A DNA stretch of 64,000 nucleotides from Gnetum montanum (Eukaryota; Streptophyta; Gnetopsida; Gnetales; Gnetaceae): assembly GCA_015680685.1 (NCBI GenBank), contig MNCI01020989.1, positions 148,410 to 212,409 on the forward strand, read 5' to 3'. The notes under the pieces are model-generated. The model saw nothing but the letters and a program-made list of their open reading frames with translations, had not been told where the DNA came from and made no database searches. Of the stretch, positions 11,721 through 24,479 are shown piece after piece (positions within the stretch are counted from its first letter, which is position 1; each line of letters opens with the position of its first letter). The translations under genes and the position numbers were made by a program.

Positions 11721-14170
11721 AATTATTTTCTTAGTAAGATGACTTGCCTTAAGATGATCTATAATGATATAAGTTAACATGATAGTTTAAATATTTTGGA
11801 CTTTTTGGTTTACAGGTAGCTCAATAGGTATTCCTTGAGTAGTTTGGAAGGATTTCATAATTACAAGTACCTATGATGGACTTGGTGGATTGTTAGGCTA
11901 GAAGGATAACATTTTTTGAGGTTTATGCTCAAAACCTTTTGAAACATTATCTACTTACAAGTTTATAGCTCCTATGATATTCTGCTACTAAGGCTACCAA
12001 AAGTTTTCACCTTGCATTTATGGTGCAGCTAGCAAAGAAGTGGAAGTATGGGGTGCATGGTGTTGTAATAGGTAAGAACTACATGTAAAGAGAGATTAGG
12101 CTCATGGAGTAGTAGGTTTATGATATTTGGGAAGATGTGTGGATGATTGGTGATATTGGTTGTTGGACATAGTACTTGTAAGGGTTTGGCTATTAGTAAG
12201 GGTACTACTGCCTTGGTGATGACATCCCCCATGACTATGGGTTATGCCACTACCAATAGTAATCTTGAAGATGAGATGATATTCTACTTGGATAATATTG
12301 TTGGTGAGCTACTACCTATAGTTTTCTTGATAATAAGGCAATCTCCTATCTGCTTGCCTTTTGAAAAATTCTGGATTGAAGATGTACACCCTAGACACTT
12401 GCAAGTATGATAAAATTGAGTAGCAATGTTGTGGATAGTTATATTAGCATATGTCATATCTTCTTCTTTTAAATTATAGTTTTCAACTTCTTTCACTATT
12501 GCAACCTTAACTTTTTATTGATAAGAGTCCTTCTCCATGTCCTTCTTTCTTCTTTTGTCTCAATCCTTGGATCTTTCTTATCTTGTTTTCTCTTCCACAA
12601 TATTTAATGTTATATGAAACTTCTCATCAAGAGAGTTCCACATCTTGTCTACCTTACTCAAAATTTCAATAAGAAACTTTTGGATCGGCAAGGTCTTTCT
12701 CTACATAACCTCCTCTAATGGTGCTTCCTCCTCTAGGTCACAAACACATATCTCCTTTTTGCAGATGGAGAATTCTTGGTTGTACTTCTATGTACTTTGT
12801 CTTTTCATTAACTCTCTTTCTTCCTTTGCTATCTAGTCAATGAGTCTTTACAAAAATTCTGATAATATTCCTTGGGCATAGACCCTAAGAGTCTCCCTAG
12901 TCTTGTATTTGAATCCATATATGATATGGCAAAGCTGCACCCTATCGAAGGAAATCATGGCTTGGGCATCAATGCAACAAAGAATAGTATCTTCTTAAGG
13001 TTGTACCAAGGGATTCATGGTTATCTTGTTTCTATCCTTAAATTTGTTTTCTCAAGTTGGACAGCCTATAGAAAGTTTGATACTTATCATTGAACAACTC
13101 TAGCATCATACCCTATCTCAAATACATTCTAGTTCCAAAGATTGGTATCAATTTCAACTTACTTTATGAGTGTTCTAGGAAATAATTTAAGCTTTTGTTA
13201 ATTATTTTTTATATTTTTCAAGGAACAGAAATCATGGAAGGCATGCATATGATACTATACACTAGCATTATAGCCTTCCTCAAACTTAGAAATATTATTA
13301 ATGTCAAGACATTTGAACCAACTATCCCTCTAATTCTTAGTGGAAATGTGAAATACCTCACAAATTTTGATCATTCTTCTTGTAGTAAGTAATGGTTCAT
13401 CATTGACATCTTGTTCATCATGGCCCTTGTCATAGCCATGTGTCCTATAATGTAGCTTGCTACACCTTCTTTCTTCATGATGTCAATCTTCTTCTTCTTT
13501 CTATTTTCTATGTTTCGTTCTCCCATCCTTATGATGGAATCTTCTATTATCTCCACCTCATCTTTGATCATTTTCCTTTTGATTCCAATCATGTTCTCCC
13601 TCATTAGAGTTAGACAATGAGGAAGAAGTTGAGGATGGAGAGCTAGGAGTGTTGTGCTAGATTTCTCTCCTTTTTTAGTCCCCTAGTTATTCTCTAGCCT
13701 AGTGACTAGAAGACCTTGGCCTTGAGGTTCTCTTTGTTATGGGTCTAGTTATCCCCTTTTGCTTGGTTAATTATCAAGGTTAAATATAACAATTGGTGGT
13801 TCATGTTATCTTCACTGAAGGAAGGAGGACCTTGGTATTGAAATCTACCTAATAGATATTTTGTGTCTTCTTTTTTTGACTATGATGCTAGTGTAATTGG
13901 AACCTTGTTAGCCTTGGAGGCTTTGGTATGGGCCTCCATGAGTTCATCTTTTTAAAGTTTGGCCTCTTTTGGTTGATAATCTCTAGAGAGGCGATTTGTC
14001 ACTTAGTAATTCAGGGTTACTACTTCAAGCCACATCTTCATTAATGTAATCATGAACATTAATGGGATGGCATAATCAAGTGGAAACACAATGTTTCCCT
14101 TTATGTCTCTCCATCACAATTAGTCATCTTGATAGAGGATGAAAGTAACTCCATATAGTATGGATTTAGA
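11721..14170 (-). pseudogene. Minus-strand gag remnant (block E1)
   Basis: It matches the gag of element D (18100-16280) in order and orientation. The segment near 13150-13260 corresponds to the WQKLKLFPRTLVDKAKIWY part of D, and 12230-12360 corresponds to the proline/tyrosine-rich tail of D. Open pieces are short (for example 12284-12496 minus) and interrupted. The block stops at 14170, one base before an N, exactly where its second copy in E2 (63806) also stops matching. Confidence 0.7.
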
Positions 14171-14255
14171 NTGAACCTAAACACAAAGTAGGTGTTTCCT
14201 CTCTCTATTCATATCCTAAACTTATACTAACATTTTTAGGTTACCAAGTGGAGAC
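14171..14255. other. Undetermined base and short spacer before element D
   Basis: Base 14171 is N. It lies at the exact end of the homology between E1 and E2 (both end GTATGGATTTAGA). The 84 bases after it match nothing else in the window. The last five, GAGAC, should be the target duplication of element D, but no clear partner was found at the other end. Confidence 0.6.
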
Positions 14256-15205
14256 TGATGAGTGGCACATACCCCTATGCCCAACCATACGAATCACAAG
14301 CATTCACACATGATCTAATCAAATGCTATGCATGGAACTAGTTGTGGCATCTATATTTTTAAGTATTAATCCCATAACACTATCTTCCCATTTGGACTAG
14401 TGATAGCTTTATCATGTACGGTTTAGTAAAAAGTAAGGCATATGATAATTGATGTTGTTAGGCCCTGATTACTTCTAGTGATAAACATAATTAGTTATGA
14501 AATTTAGTCCTAAGTCTAAGTAATGATAATAATGTAAATCTACTCTAGCCTAGAATGATGGGCATTCTGTCCTAGCTTACCATACATACCTTGGGCTCAT
14601 GTAACTATTACCAGGTTACCAAACATTATGCTACTAGGCAAACCAAGCAATAACACTACTAGGATTACCAAAAAATTACACTTAAATTCTTGAAACCAAT
14701 TGTACTCATTCTTCTTTACCAATGAACAAGTAAAGTAAAGTACTTGGAAATGTAAATGATTAAACTAAGAAAATAGTAAAAACTATGTTAAGTAAAATAA
14801 TAAAAGTAAGTTGATGCTACAATGATGAAAAGCAATCTTGATCTTTATTTTTGAACATGAAATGTTTCCAAGTACCCTTCACTCAAATAAATATTCCATA
14901 AAACTGCTCAACACCACACTACAAGCATTCACTATATTACTAAAACTACTAAAACAAACTACAAGAATCTACCTAAGGGTGGAACAAAACTTCTTCGGAT
15001 CGTCTGCCCAAGTGTTTTATTTGTAGGCAGGCATGCATCCCTTGATATCAAATATCCAATAATGTAGCATGTTCTCTGATATTAGATATGTGATATCGTA
15101 GCTTTACTATGTACTATCATAGTTGATCAAAAATTTCCTTTTTTTTTCAAACAGATGCGACATAGCATCTACAACAACATAGATGCAACGTAGCATCTAC
15201 AACGT
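14256..15205 (-). repeat. Element D 3' LTR (left copy)
   Basis: Its end on the minus strand is ...CCACTCATCA, seen on the plus strand as TGATGAGTGGCACATACCCC. This matches the LTR ends of A and B. It is collinear with the right copy: TTACCAAACATTATG near 14615, GCTACAATGATGAAAAG near 14816, and GATATnnnATATGTGATATC near 15090. The TATA-like element on the minus strand near 15025-15018 is decayed (CTACAAATAAA). The outer (U3) end is not sharply defined. Confidence 0.75.
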
Positions 15206-16269
15206 GGTTCTTCACTTTTTGGCTAAGGAAAAATGATCATAAGTTTATTCTTAGTTGTATGATGAGAAGAATATCATTATGGTCATAGGAAGAACCTTTC
15301 ATTATTAGAATGGGTGGATGGATGATGTGGTCACACTATACAAATAATCAATCCTTTATGATTTGATAACATCAAGAAATCTTCACCTTATTGGGACTAC
15401 ATCTTGCCTTATTCGATGTGTTTTATTCAAAATTGATAAAAATATGTATAAGTATCATGTAAACAAAGTATGAAAAGTTGTAAAAGATATTAAGAATGAA
15501 AAAGATTAAAAATAAGTAGAAAATATCAAAGAATTACAAATGGTTTAAGATATGGAAAAAAAATATAAAAGAATGAACAGATATCAAAGAATGTGGAAAT
15601 AAGTAAGAAATGTGAAAAGGCATAATAAAATATCAGAAATCAAAAAGAAAGTGTAAAAACAAATGTTGAAAAATACTTATTATTTCCTTGATCATGATAA
15701 GTATCTTCCCCCCATGATTGAACTCATGGGCAAGTGTTCAAAAAATTGACCCTAGTTCCCTTGGATCATACACTTGAGGTTTCTCACTTACCCTCCTTGG
15801 TGACTTAGTTGTTCAATTATCATCCCATGTAATTATGATGGTAATTGTATTTTGATCATTTAAGTCCTTATTTCCTCTATCTAATGGTGTATGGTTATGA
15901 TTTAATATTTTCATTTGTAAGTTCTTAGTTGCAGGCATTCTCTTAGAAGAGGAGTTAATAAGTGGTTCAAATGTTTTCATGCATGTTTTAGATGATTCTG
16001 GTTCTTAGTTTTTGACAACTGGATGTCTTTTGGTTTAGTAACCCATGCTTCCATTTGTCCACACACTTTTTCTTCATATCTGTTATAGGTTGGTATAGGG
16101 ATTATGTTAATATATGAACTTTCAACCCACAACTACATCCTTTATCATTATTAGTGATGCATGAAATTGTCTTTCTCTCCATAGTAATAGGTTCATTTGT
16201 TATGTTTTGCATTGGAGTTTTAATGGGTGTTTGGTCTTGCATAGGATTGGGAGACATTATTTTGGTGAG
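15206..16269 (-). other. Element D 3' noncoding region
   Basis: No ORF. Read leftwards after gag, it holds the same landmarks as the post-integrase region of A: a TCATGGGGGAAGATAC purine run (minus strand, near 15720-15700) followed by T-rich DNA (15700-15440). The pol genes expected between gag and this region are missing. Confidence 0.6.
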
Positions 16270-18370
16270 GAAGGGTGTTGCAATTGACTAGCCTTGTGCT
16301 AGTTTTGATGAGCTAGTAGGTCTATGAGTTTTGTGCTCATGTGTGAAAACTATCCTAAAGAAAAGATGTTTTTGAGATTGTAGTTGAGATCTACTAACAT
16401 TAACATTTTTTTGTATACCCATAGCACAAGTGGCATTCTTTAGTTGATGTTGTGGTGCCAATCTTTCTTGTGTTTTTGGTGGTGACATATGGTAGAGGGA
16501 AGTATGAAATATTGAGGATGTTGCAAAGGATAAGAGGTTTGAGATAGTGATCCCATAGGAGATGTTGTAGGTTGATGACATTTGAGAGAGTGATAGTAGT
16601 GATTCAAGGTAAAGGAACTGGAACCATTCAAGACAATAGTTTGTTGAACATAGTAGTCATATGGGTTCAGTTGGCAATAAGGGCATTGCTGGTTTGTTGA
16701 TAGAATCCCCCATGACTATGGGTTTTGCCACTATAAGTTATAGTAGTTTTGATGTTGATAAGAAGTCCCACTAGAATAGTATGGTTGATTGTAGGACTAT
16801 CTATAATTACCTTCTAAGTAAGGTAATTTCCTAGGCATTTGCTTTTGTACAAACTTGGGATTCAAAGCAAAAGACCCAAACTCTTGTAGATGTAACATAA
16901 CTAGATAGTAGCCCTTTGGATGGTCATATTGGTAGATGTCACATCCATCATCCTCTTCTATGGTTGACTCTATAGCCTCTTCTACTATATATATTTTTCC
17001 TTTTTGCCAATAAGTGTTCCTACTTGTTTCTTTGTTCTTTTTCCTCTTCTTATTTTGATCACTTGATTTGTTTTATGCTACTTTCTTCCCTATGGTTTTC
17101 ATGCATTTTGTGACTTTTCCATTCATCAACTTCCACATTTTATCTATTCTTAATTTAATCTCAATGATAAACTTTTGTATTCGCAAGGTTTGTTGTAAAA
17201 ACACTTCATCAAGGGTTGCCTCTTTTTCCTGATCATAGATATGGATCCTTTTCTTTTGAAGAGCTAGATCCTAGTTATATTCCTCTACATTCTCTCATTT
17301 ACATAGCTTTCCTTCTTCTTTTTTCCACTTGTTCGATTAGCCTTTGTTTCTAATGGGCTCTCAATTTGACTAATTGACCTTACGCATAAATCCCAAGTGT
17401 CTCTCTCATTTGCTTACGAAGTCCATCCATGATGTGGAAAAGCTACTATTTTTGAGAGAAATCATTGTCTAGACATCTATGTAGTAGTGAATAACATCTA
17501 TCCAAGGCCATATCCAAGAATTTGTGTTTTTCTTACCTCCATTCTTGGATTTGTTTTCTCAAGTTGCACACTCTCACATAGGTTTTGTATTTCTCATTGA
17601 AGAGTTCTAGCATTTTTGACCATCAATGGATTGAATCTGGTTCCAATGATCTATACCAAATTTTAGCTTTGTCAACTAGTGTTCTAGGAAAGAGCTTAAG
17701 CTTTTGCCACTTGCTTGAGGTGGTTTGTAAGATGCAAGCATCATGGAAGGCTTCTAAATGATGTTTTGAATCAAAGTTATAACCTCCCACAAATTTAGGG
17801 ATGTTATTCATATCAAGCCTTTTGATGTGACTTTCCCTTTGATGCCTATAGGGTATTCTAACTACCTTCATTATCTACATCATACTCCTAGTAGCCAACA
17901 AGGGTTCATCATCATCAAACATGTCATGGTGATGATTTCTATTTCTATTTATCTAATTAGGATGATCTCATCTATTTCTATCTTCATCTTGACCCCTAAG
18001 TGGAGCTTTATCTCTACTCCTATGTTCATCTTCATCAAAACTAGATGTTGATGAGGAAGAGGAAGATGGGGAACTAGGAGAATTGCCATGGCTCCTATAT
18101 TTCCCCCTATGGTCCCTTAATTTATCTCTTCTAGGCTTAGAGAAGGTCGTAGGCCTTGAGGTTCTCCTTATTCTAGAACTTACTCCATCTCTTCAAGGAT
18201 TGTCTACATTAGTTAACCATAGTCTTTGAGTGTAGCAAGGATCTAAATGAGCATAGAAAACTCCTTCTTGTGGTTTTTTACTCTAGTTTTCCTCAGTATA
18301 GATCCTATCATTTCTTCTACTAGTGTTTTCATCATATGATGCATTATTGGCCCTATGTGAAGAAGACATG
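16270..18370 (-). pseudogene. Element D gag
   Basis: The minus-strand start is ATG at 18370 (MSSSHRANNASYD), like the MSSSSHES start of element A gag. An acidic/His-rich stretch (about 18060-17890) precedes the capsid core, open at 17871-17623: MNNIPKFVGGYNFDSKHHLE, then WQKLKLFPRTLVDKAKIWY, the retrotransposon-gag signature. The C-terminal part (16631-16290) is Tyr/Pro/His-rich with short open frames. Several stops and frameshifts make it non-functional as read. It would have formed the virus-like particle shell. Confidence 0.85.
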
Positions 18371-18484
18371 GTTTTGTTTGATAATATATATAGCCTAAAA
18401 TATTAATGGTTTCTAAGAGATAAATCGTTAATACCTTTACAACGTGATCATGTACAATATAACCAATCTAGATAACTAGCACCA

Positions 18485-18502
18485 TCCTCGACAACAATGT
18501 CA
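18485..18502 (-). other. Element D primer binding site (tRNA-Asp type)
   Basis: On the plus strand the site reads TCCTCGACAACAATGTCA, next to the LTR end at 18504. It matches 12 of 18 bases of the plant tRNA-Asp 3' end as I recall it (TCCCCGGCAACGGCGCCA). All six differences are transitions, as expected from cytosine deamination. It fixes the orientation of D as minus strand. Confidence 0.7.
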
Positions 18503-18503
18503 A

Positions 18504-18691
18504 TGATAAGCAGTGGGTACACCTACGCCCAATGACACAAATCACAAGAGTTCATGCACAATACGATTGAATTTCATGGATGGGACTAGTCATGGAATCT
18601 AGATTCTTAAGCATTGATTACAAGATGTTGTCTTCCCACTTGGACTAGGGATAGCTTTGTCATGTTTGGTTTAGTCTAAAGTGACGCATAT
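18504..18691 (-). repeat. Element D 5' LTR, first part (before the element A insertion)
   Basis: Collinear with the left LTR of D at 14256-14450: the ACACAAATCACAAGAGTTCA part against ACGAATCACAAGCATTCA, and TTGGACTAGGGATAGCTTTG against TTGGACTAGTGATAGCTTTA. It is cut at 18691, where element A is inserted. The last five bases (CATAT, 18687-18691) are the target duplication of A. Confidence 0.8.
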
Positions 18692-19461
18692 TGATGGGAC
18701 ACGATATCGCATGGGCCGCGATATCACGTCCTTCCTTGCGATATCAGGTACACGATATCGTAGCCTGCTGCTAGTTCTATAAATAAGAGGTGACTCTCCC
18801 TTGTTTTTCCATATAGATCTAGACCCTTAGCAAAAATCTGGCAGTTTTACCTCTCTAGAGATAGAATAATTTTCATGTGCCCGCAGTAGGAGTCTCAAAG
18901 TGAACAGATCTTTATTCGAGCAAATATTGTACCTAAGCACATGTTTGTGTAGAGAAATAAAGAATAAAATTTTGGATAAACCTTGCAGTGCATGGACTAA
19001 GCTAAATAGGACTTTAATTAATGTTAAATGGTTAAATTCTTTATTAGTTAATTAATCTTTCTCAACCCTCAACACTCCTAGTTAAGTGCATTGAATACGA
19101 CGGCTTCGAGCACGTGCATTACGCTTGGTAATCCCAGTAACGAATAGTGTTTGGTAATCCCAGAAGGTTGCATTGGTTCAGGGTGTGAACGGCAAGTGGG
19201 ATGGATACTGATGCTAGGCATTAGAACTTAGTTAGTTAAAGTTAGTTACTTAGTTTCTTCACCCTTTCGTCTCTTAGCATAGGCGATAAAACATAAAAGA
19301 CATAAAAATCACATACCTCAGACTTACTTAACCATACAACTGTGACAAATACAAGTAAGTCTAGGAAGATAATGAATGACTAACCTTAAGAGTTCAACCA
19401 GATCGTGTGTGTAACACTTGTATTCATATGGTTGAGTGTAGGGGTACCTCGCCACTCATCA
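18692..19461 (+). repeat. Element A 5' LTR
   Basis: It starts TGATGGGACACGATATCGCA and ends GCCACTCATCA. The U3 region carries four GATATC motifs (18704-18765), several as CGATATCG or GCGATATC palindromes. A TATA box (TATAAATA, 18778-18785) follows, then a short R/U5. The LTR differs from its partner mainly by C/T and G/A changes and by a small deletion relative to the 3' LTR near 19380-19395. Confidence 0.9.
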
Positions 19462-19462
19462 T

Positions 19463-19480
19463 TGGTGCCATTGCCAAGGA
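19463..19480 (+). other. Element A primer binding site (tRNA-Asp type)
   Basis: TGGTGCCATTGCCAAGGA begins two bases after the LTR end. It matches 14 of 18 bases of the complement of the plant tRNA-Asp 3' end (TGGCGCCGTTGCCGGGGA, from memory). All four differences are transitions. Confidence 0.8.
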
Positions 19481-19606
19481 CTAAGTTGTTTGTGCACTAA
19501 GTAGAACATAGGAAATCATCCACATCATTGGGAAGCATAAACGAACCCTTAGGGTTAATCAGAAGAAAATTTAAACAACAGTCAATAGCACACCGACAAG
19601 ATAACA

Positions 19607-21850
19607 ATGTCTTCTTCTTCTCATGAAAGCACTTCACCACCTAGGGATCACACAAGAGACAGTCAGCGGTCTAACACACATAACCAATAATCGTCAATTC
19701 CTCAATAGTATCGGGTGGTATATACTCATCGTGATGAGTATATACCCAAATTTACTTTTATCCTCCATCAGGACAAACAACTGCGTTGGTGATACTTGTA
19801 AGGTAACATAGTGTTACCCCTAGATCGGGCAGCCCTAACATGCTCCTTCATGCTCTTGCATAGATAGGCATGACGTAGCTATACGCTGAATACATTGCAA
19901 AAGATTATGACACAAGAGATTACCATCCCACAGAGGTGCAATGTTAACGGTTCACCTATCATAAGTGAAATCAAGGGTGGTGAGCCTATTTCAATAGGTT
20001 TTCCACAAAATGATGTTCCCACTCCTCACGATGGTGAGGAGGTAGGGTATCAGAACCTACACTCTACGATTCACAACCCTCGTTCTAATTCCCATGAACA
20101 CCAAGTGTTCGATGAGGGAACATAGACACATGACAAAGGTAAGAAATTTGATCATCATCACGATCAGGGCCGTAGCCACCAAAGAGAAGGTAAGAAACAT
20201 TGTCATGGTGATGATTCCCCTTCTTCTTCCCCTTCATCGCACCATTCACCCTCTCCTTTCACATTCGAACGTAGTTACAAAGAGCACAACCATGAGGATA
20301 AGGGTAAGGATAAGCAAAATGAGAGACCTTGATGAGAGAGTTGAGAGTGAGTACAAGGGCATTCTAGAGAGTCAAGACATATAAGGGAAAGTAGAAAACT
20401 ACGTAGGCATCATAGACGTCATGAGAGAGATGATCATGACGAACCCCTACTTGCCACCCGAAGTATGTTAGATATTACTGAGGTAGTTAGAATACCTACA
20501 AGGCACTAGAAAGATAGCTGAATCAAGATACTAAACATGAATAATATCCCATGATTTGAGGGGGGATACAATGCTGATCTACAAAATCACTTACAGGCAT
20601 TCCACAATGCCTGTGCCTTGCAGAATATTGAAAATGAGTGGTAGGACACTCATAAAAGAAGTAGAAATTTGGTACCAGTCCTTAGAACCGAAAACCATTA
20701 GGAGGTGAAGTACAATGATAGAATTATTTAACGATAAATACCAAACATACTCCAGAGTGTCCAACTTGCGTAAGCAGATCCAAGGATGGAAGCAGGGTAA
20801 TCATGAATCCTTGGATGCTACCATGGGCTGATATTATGCATTACTACATCATTGCCTAGGCCATGATTATGCACAATGGGATCAACTACGCCACCTCGTA
20901 GATGGGCTAAAACATGAAACCAAGAGAAACCTTGGGACATATGCCCAAGGGAGATTATCTGAACTTAGGTCCCATGAAGTTCATAGGTTGTTGGAGCAAA
21001 TAGCTAAGGAAGAAGGGGAGCTACGGATAATAGAAAGCATGGAAGAATATAACCATGATCCTTCCCTCTAAAAGAAGGAAGTAAGATTCTATGAGGAAGA
21101 GGATGAGTCACCACTTGAAGAAAAACCTTGCCTCTTCAAAAGTTAACAACCAAAGTGTCGGCCAAGGTAGATCAAATGTGGGACCCCTTAGACAGTAGAT
21201 TCGAAACTATTTTGAAAATTGTAGAGTGTAAGGAACAAATTAGTGACCATGATAAGAAAAAGTGGAGACATTCAAACCATGCACGTAACAAGGGTAAGGA
21301 AAAAATGACTATCTCTGATGAGGTTGTGGATTCGGATACAGACAATGACGGTGGATGTGAGATCTGCCAATATGACCATCCTAAGGGATGTTGCCCAATA
21401 ATCTCACATCTGCAAGAGTCTGAGGTGTATGCACTCAACCCAAGACTTAACAAACAGCAAGCACCCCAAAGGTTACCTTATCCCCAAGTTAACCCAAGGA
21501 AGTTCCACCAACTGTTAACATATTACCCAAGTGGAACTCTGTCACAACCTATCAGGAAACACCAGTAGTGGCAATACCCACAGTCATGTGGGATGCCACC
21601 ACCTTGGTAACAATACCCTTACTGAAAACTAGACCCATATGGCTATTACATGCAACAACTAGTTTCTCCAATTGACTCTATGGATCACGTAACCCCACAA
21701 TGTCACTACCAAGTTCAGGAGTATTTTAGGACTCCTTCTCCTATGGGAGACACACCACATACATACCATCCTCTGAATCCATCTGCCACTCTTACATCGA
21801 TAGTTCCACTATCAACTGCTCCAACAATGCAAGGGGTATGCCCCACTTAA
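19607..21850 (+). pseudogene. Element A gag
   Basis: The start is taken at 19607 (MSSSSHESTSPPRDHTRDSQ), the same N-terminus as element D. A His/Ser/Asp-rich linker (20090-20290) precedes the capsid core (about 20540-20960; MNNIP, FEGGYNADLQNHLQAFHNA). The open piece 21128-21568 carries CEICQYDHPKGCC, a C-x2-C-x3-H-x4-C knuckle close to the CCHC type, for RNA packaging. A Pro/Tyr-rich tail follows. Many stops and frame changes show it is dead. Confidence 0.85.
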
Positions 21851-22081
21851 CCGCAACAACCCAATGTCCCGAGGGCTTCGAATCCTCAAACCATAGTTGG
21901 TTCTGAAAATATTATGCTGAAAAGACATTTCTTCAGAACCAACAATCCAACTAAGCCATCACCATCACAAGTGGTTGAACATCTACACACCTCCACACCA
22001 AATAAAGCTTTGGGACCCCCTTTAAACCAACCACAGAGCTCAACGCATACGGTTATGTTAACACATACAGTCACTGACTAG

Positions 22082-22645
22082 ATCAAGGTCGGCCACCTTC
22101 CCAGGAAATTCTCTGATCCTGGAAGTCCTCTAATCTACCTCCAAGTTGCTAAGAATGAACCATGTAAAGCCCTTCTGGACTCAGGTTCTGGAGTTAACTT
22201 AACATCATATAAGATGTACAAATCCTGGAACCTACCTCCACTAAAGAAGAGTAATGTTCGACTCGAGCTAGCCGACCAGTCCATCACTATCCCCTTGGAA
22301 CTGGTGGAGGACATCGTTACCACTGTGAGTGGTTTGTCATATCTAGCTAATTTCTTAGTGATTCAGGTAAATAACAGTAAGGGGGACTTTCCAATAATAA
22401 TGGGAAGAGCATGGATGAGCACTTTAGATACATGCCTAGGTATCCGTGATCTTTCCCTGGAAATATCCAAGAAGAACCCCTTTGGAAAGATTGAGAAGAA
22501 GAAAATTCCATGCATCACGTACAATGACACCAAGTGCCATTGCGTGCAGAAATCATGGGTTATGCTAAGTTTAGCATTGCCTGCATGTGATCAGTGTGCA
22601 CAAGAAATTATTATACAAAGGTGCCTGTATGCAATAGCCACATGA
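22082..22645 (+). pseudogene. Element A protease
   Basis: This is the best preserved protease in the window. It opens IKVGHLPRKF, has the catalytic loop ALLDSGSGVNLTS (22170-22210) with the D-S-G triad intact, then ELVEDIVTTVSGLSYLANFL and FPIIMGRAWMSTLDT. It is open from 22214 to 22645, and the active-site loop lies just upstream in the same frame. It would cut Gag-Pol within the particle. Confidence 0.88.
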
Positions 22646-22663
22646 CAAGAGGACACCCTATGA

Positions 22664-23830
22664 ATGATGGATGATCAAGAGAGTGACTCAATAACATACA
22701 TGGAATTAACTGAGGGAATAACTAGTGCTTACATTAGAAGCATAGACACACTTGAGCAAGTCCGTTACCAACTTCCCAACCTTAGCCTTGAAAACATCAA
22801 CTGGGGAAAGTTGGAAATTCCTGAGAAATTTAAACAAGATCCCCTTGATTTGAAACCATTGCCCACTGGTTTGGAGTACATGACTCTTGAAAATGGAAAA
22901 CCGGTAATTATCAACGTAAAACTTGTTTCCAACCAAAAAGAAAGACTGTTGAAGGTGATAAATAAGTGGTCAAAAGCCTTTGCCTAGTCATATCTTGAGT
23001 TAACTGGAATTGATCCTAGGATATGCCAGCATAGGATTTACACGAAGCCCTCCATGAAACCTCGAAAACAACCACAGAGGCAATTGAACCCAAAATTGAA
23101 ACAAATAGTAAAAGAAGAGATAGAATAGCTCCTCAAGGCTGGGCTGATAATCCCATTGCTAATAGTGAATGGGTTCTCTAGTACTTGTGCCTAAGAAGGA
23201 AGGAAAATGGAGGGTGTGTATAGAATTTATGCTGCTAAACATGGCATCATTCAAGGATCACTTTCCATTGTCATTCGTTGACCAAGTCTTGGACACTATA
23301 GTGGGGCATCACTATTATATTTTTCTGGATGGGTATAGTGGATATAAATAAATATGAATAGCACCAGAAGATCAAGCCAAAACAATGTTCACTAATCCCT
23401 AGGGAATGTTTGCATATAAACAAATGTCATTTGCTTGTGTAATGCTTCTGCCACATTTCAACATTTAGTTCTAAGCATATTTCAATAGTAGATAGGGAAC
23501 AGAGTGGAAGTCTTTAAGGATAACTTCTCCATGTATGGGACAAGCTTTGATTAAGCCCTGGACCAATTAGAGAAATTGCTAAAATGATGTGTAGAAACCA
23601 ACCTGAAGCTCAACTAGTGAAAAAGCCATTTGATGATTCAAGAGGATGTAGTACTAGGGCATAAGATTTCACAGTAAGGAATAGAGGTAGACCTAGAAAA
23701 GGTTAAAGTCATCCAAGGAATCACCCAAAAACCAGAAACTATTAAAGACATTCAGTCATTCCTTGGACACACTAGCTACTACAGGAAATTCATTCAGAAC
23801 TTCTCCAAGATTGCCAAACCCTTGGTAGAA
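22664..23830 (+). pseudogene. Element A linker and reverse transcriptase
   Basis: The acidic linker (22664-22987) contains NWGKLEIPEKFKQDPLDLKP. RT motifs follow: SYLELTGIDPRICQHR, VPKKEGKWRVCIEFMLLN (23185-23240), DHFPLSFVDQVLDTI and FLDGYSGYK (23322-23348). The active-site box near 23505 reads VEVFKDNFSMYG. The expected FMDD has become FKDN, so the enzyme is inactive. Stops lie at 22987, 23128, 23191-23193 in another frame, and 23349. Confidence 0.88.
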
Positions 23831-24310
23831 TTAACGAAGAAGGATGCACCATTAGAATGGACCAAGGAATGTGAACGAGCATTCCAAACCCTACAACAAA
23901 GGCTTGTGGAAACTCCCATTCTACAAGCCCCTGACTAGTCTAGACCATTCCATATAATGACCGATGCATCTAATTATGCCTTAGGAGCTGTACTAACACA
24001 GTTAGATGAACAAAAACACCCTTATTACATCCACTGTGCGAGCAAGACTATCGCTGGTGCATAACTCAACTACACAACTATAGAAAAGGAATTAATGGCT
24101 GTAGTGTTTACACTAGAAAAATTTAGGCACTATGTATTAGGCTACAAAGTTTACATTCATATGGATCATAGTGGAATTAGGTTCCTCATGAACAAGCCAA
24201 CAGTTAGCCCTCGTATTATACGTTGGCTGGTAATCCTTCAAGAGTTTGACCTAACGATAGTAGATCAAAAGGGCACCAATAATGTAGTTGCAAATCACTT
24301 ATCTCGGTTG
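23831..24310 (+). pseudogene. Element A RNase H
   Basis: MTDASNYALGAVLTQLDEQK (23959-24018) holds the first Asp, EKELMAVVFTLEKFRHYVLG the Glu, and YIHMDHSGIRFLM (24153-24190) the second Asp. The C-terminal VANHLSRL carries Asn where ADHLSRL is usual. The domain is open from 24095 to 24484; stops lie just before it (23938, 24061). Confidence 0.85.
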
Positions 24311-24479
24311 CGCTGGGATAGCAAAGAGGATGAATATGCCATATCTGATCATTTTCCTAATAAAACTCTCTTTGTCGATGTAGTGAACAACCAATCCATG
24401 GGCATGAATTGGTATAGTAGCATTTTCACCTATCTCCTTTCCCAACAAACACCACAGGGGTTGGACTTTAGGAAGAAGC

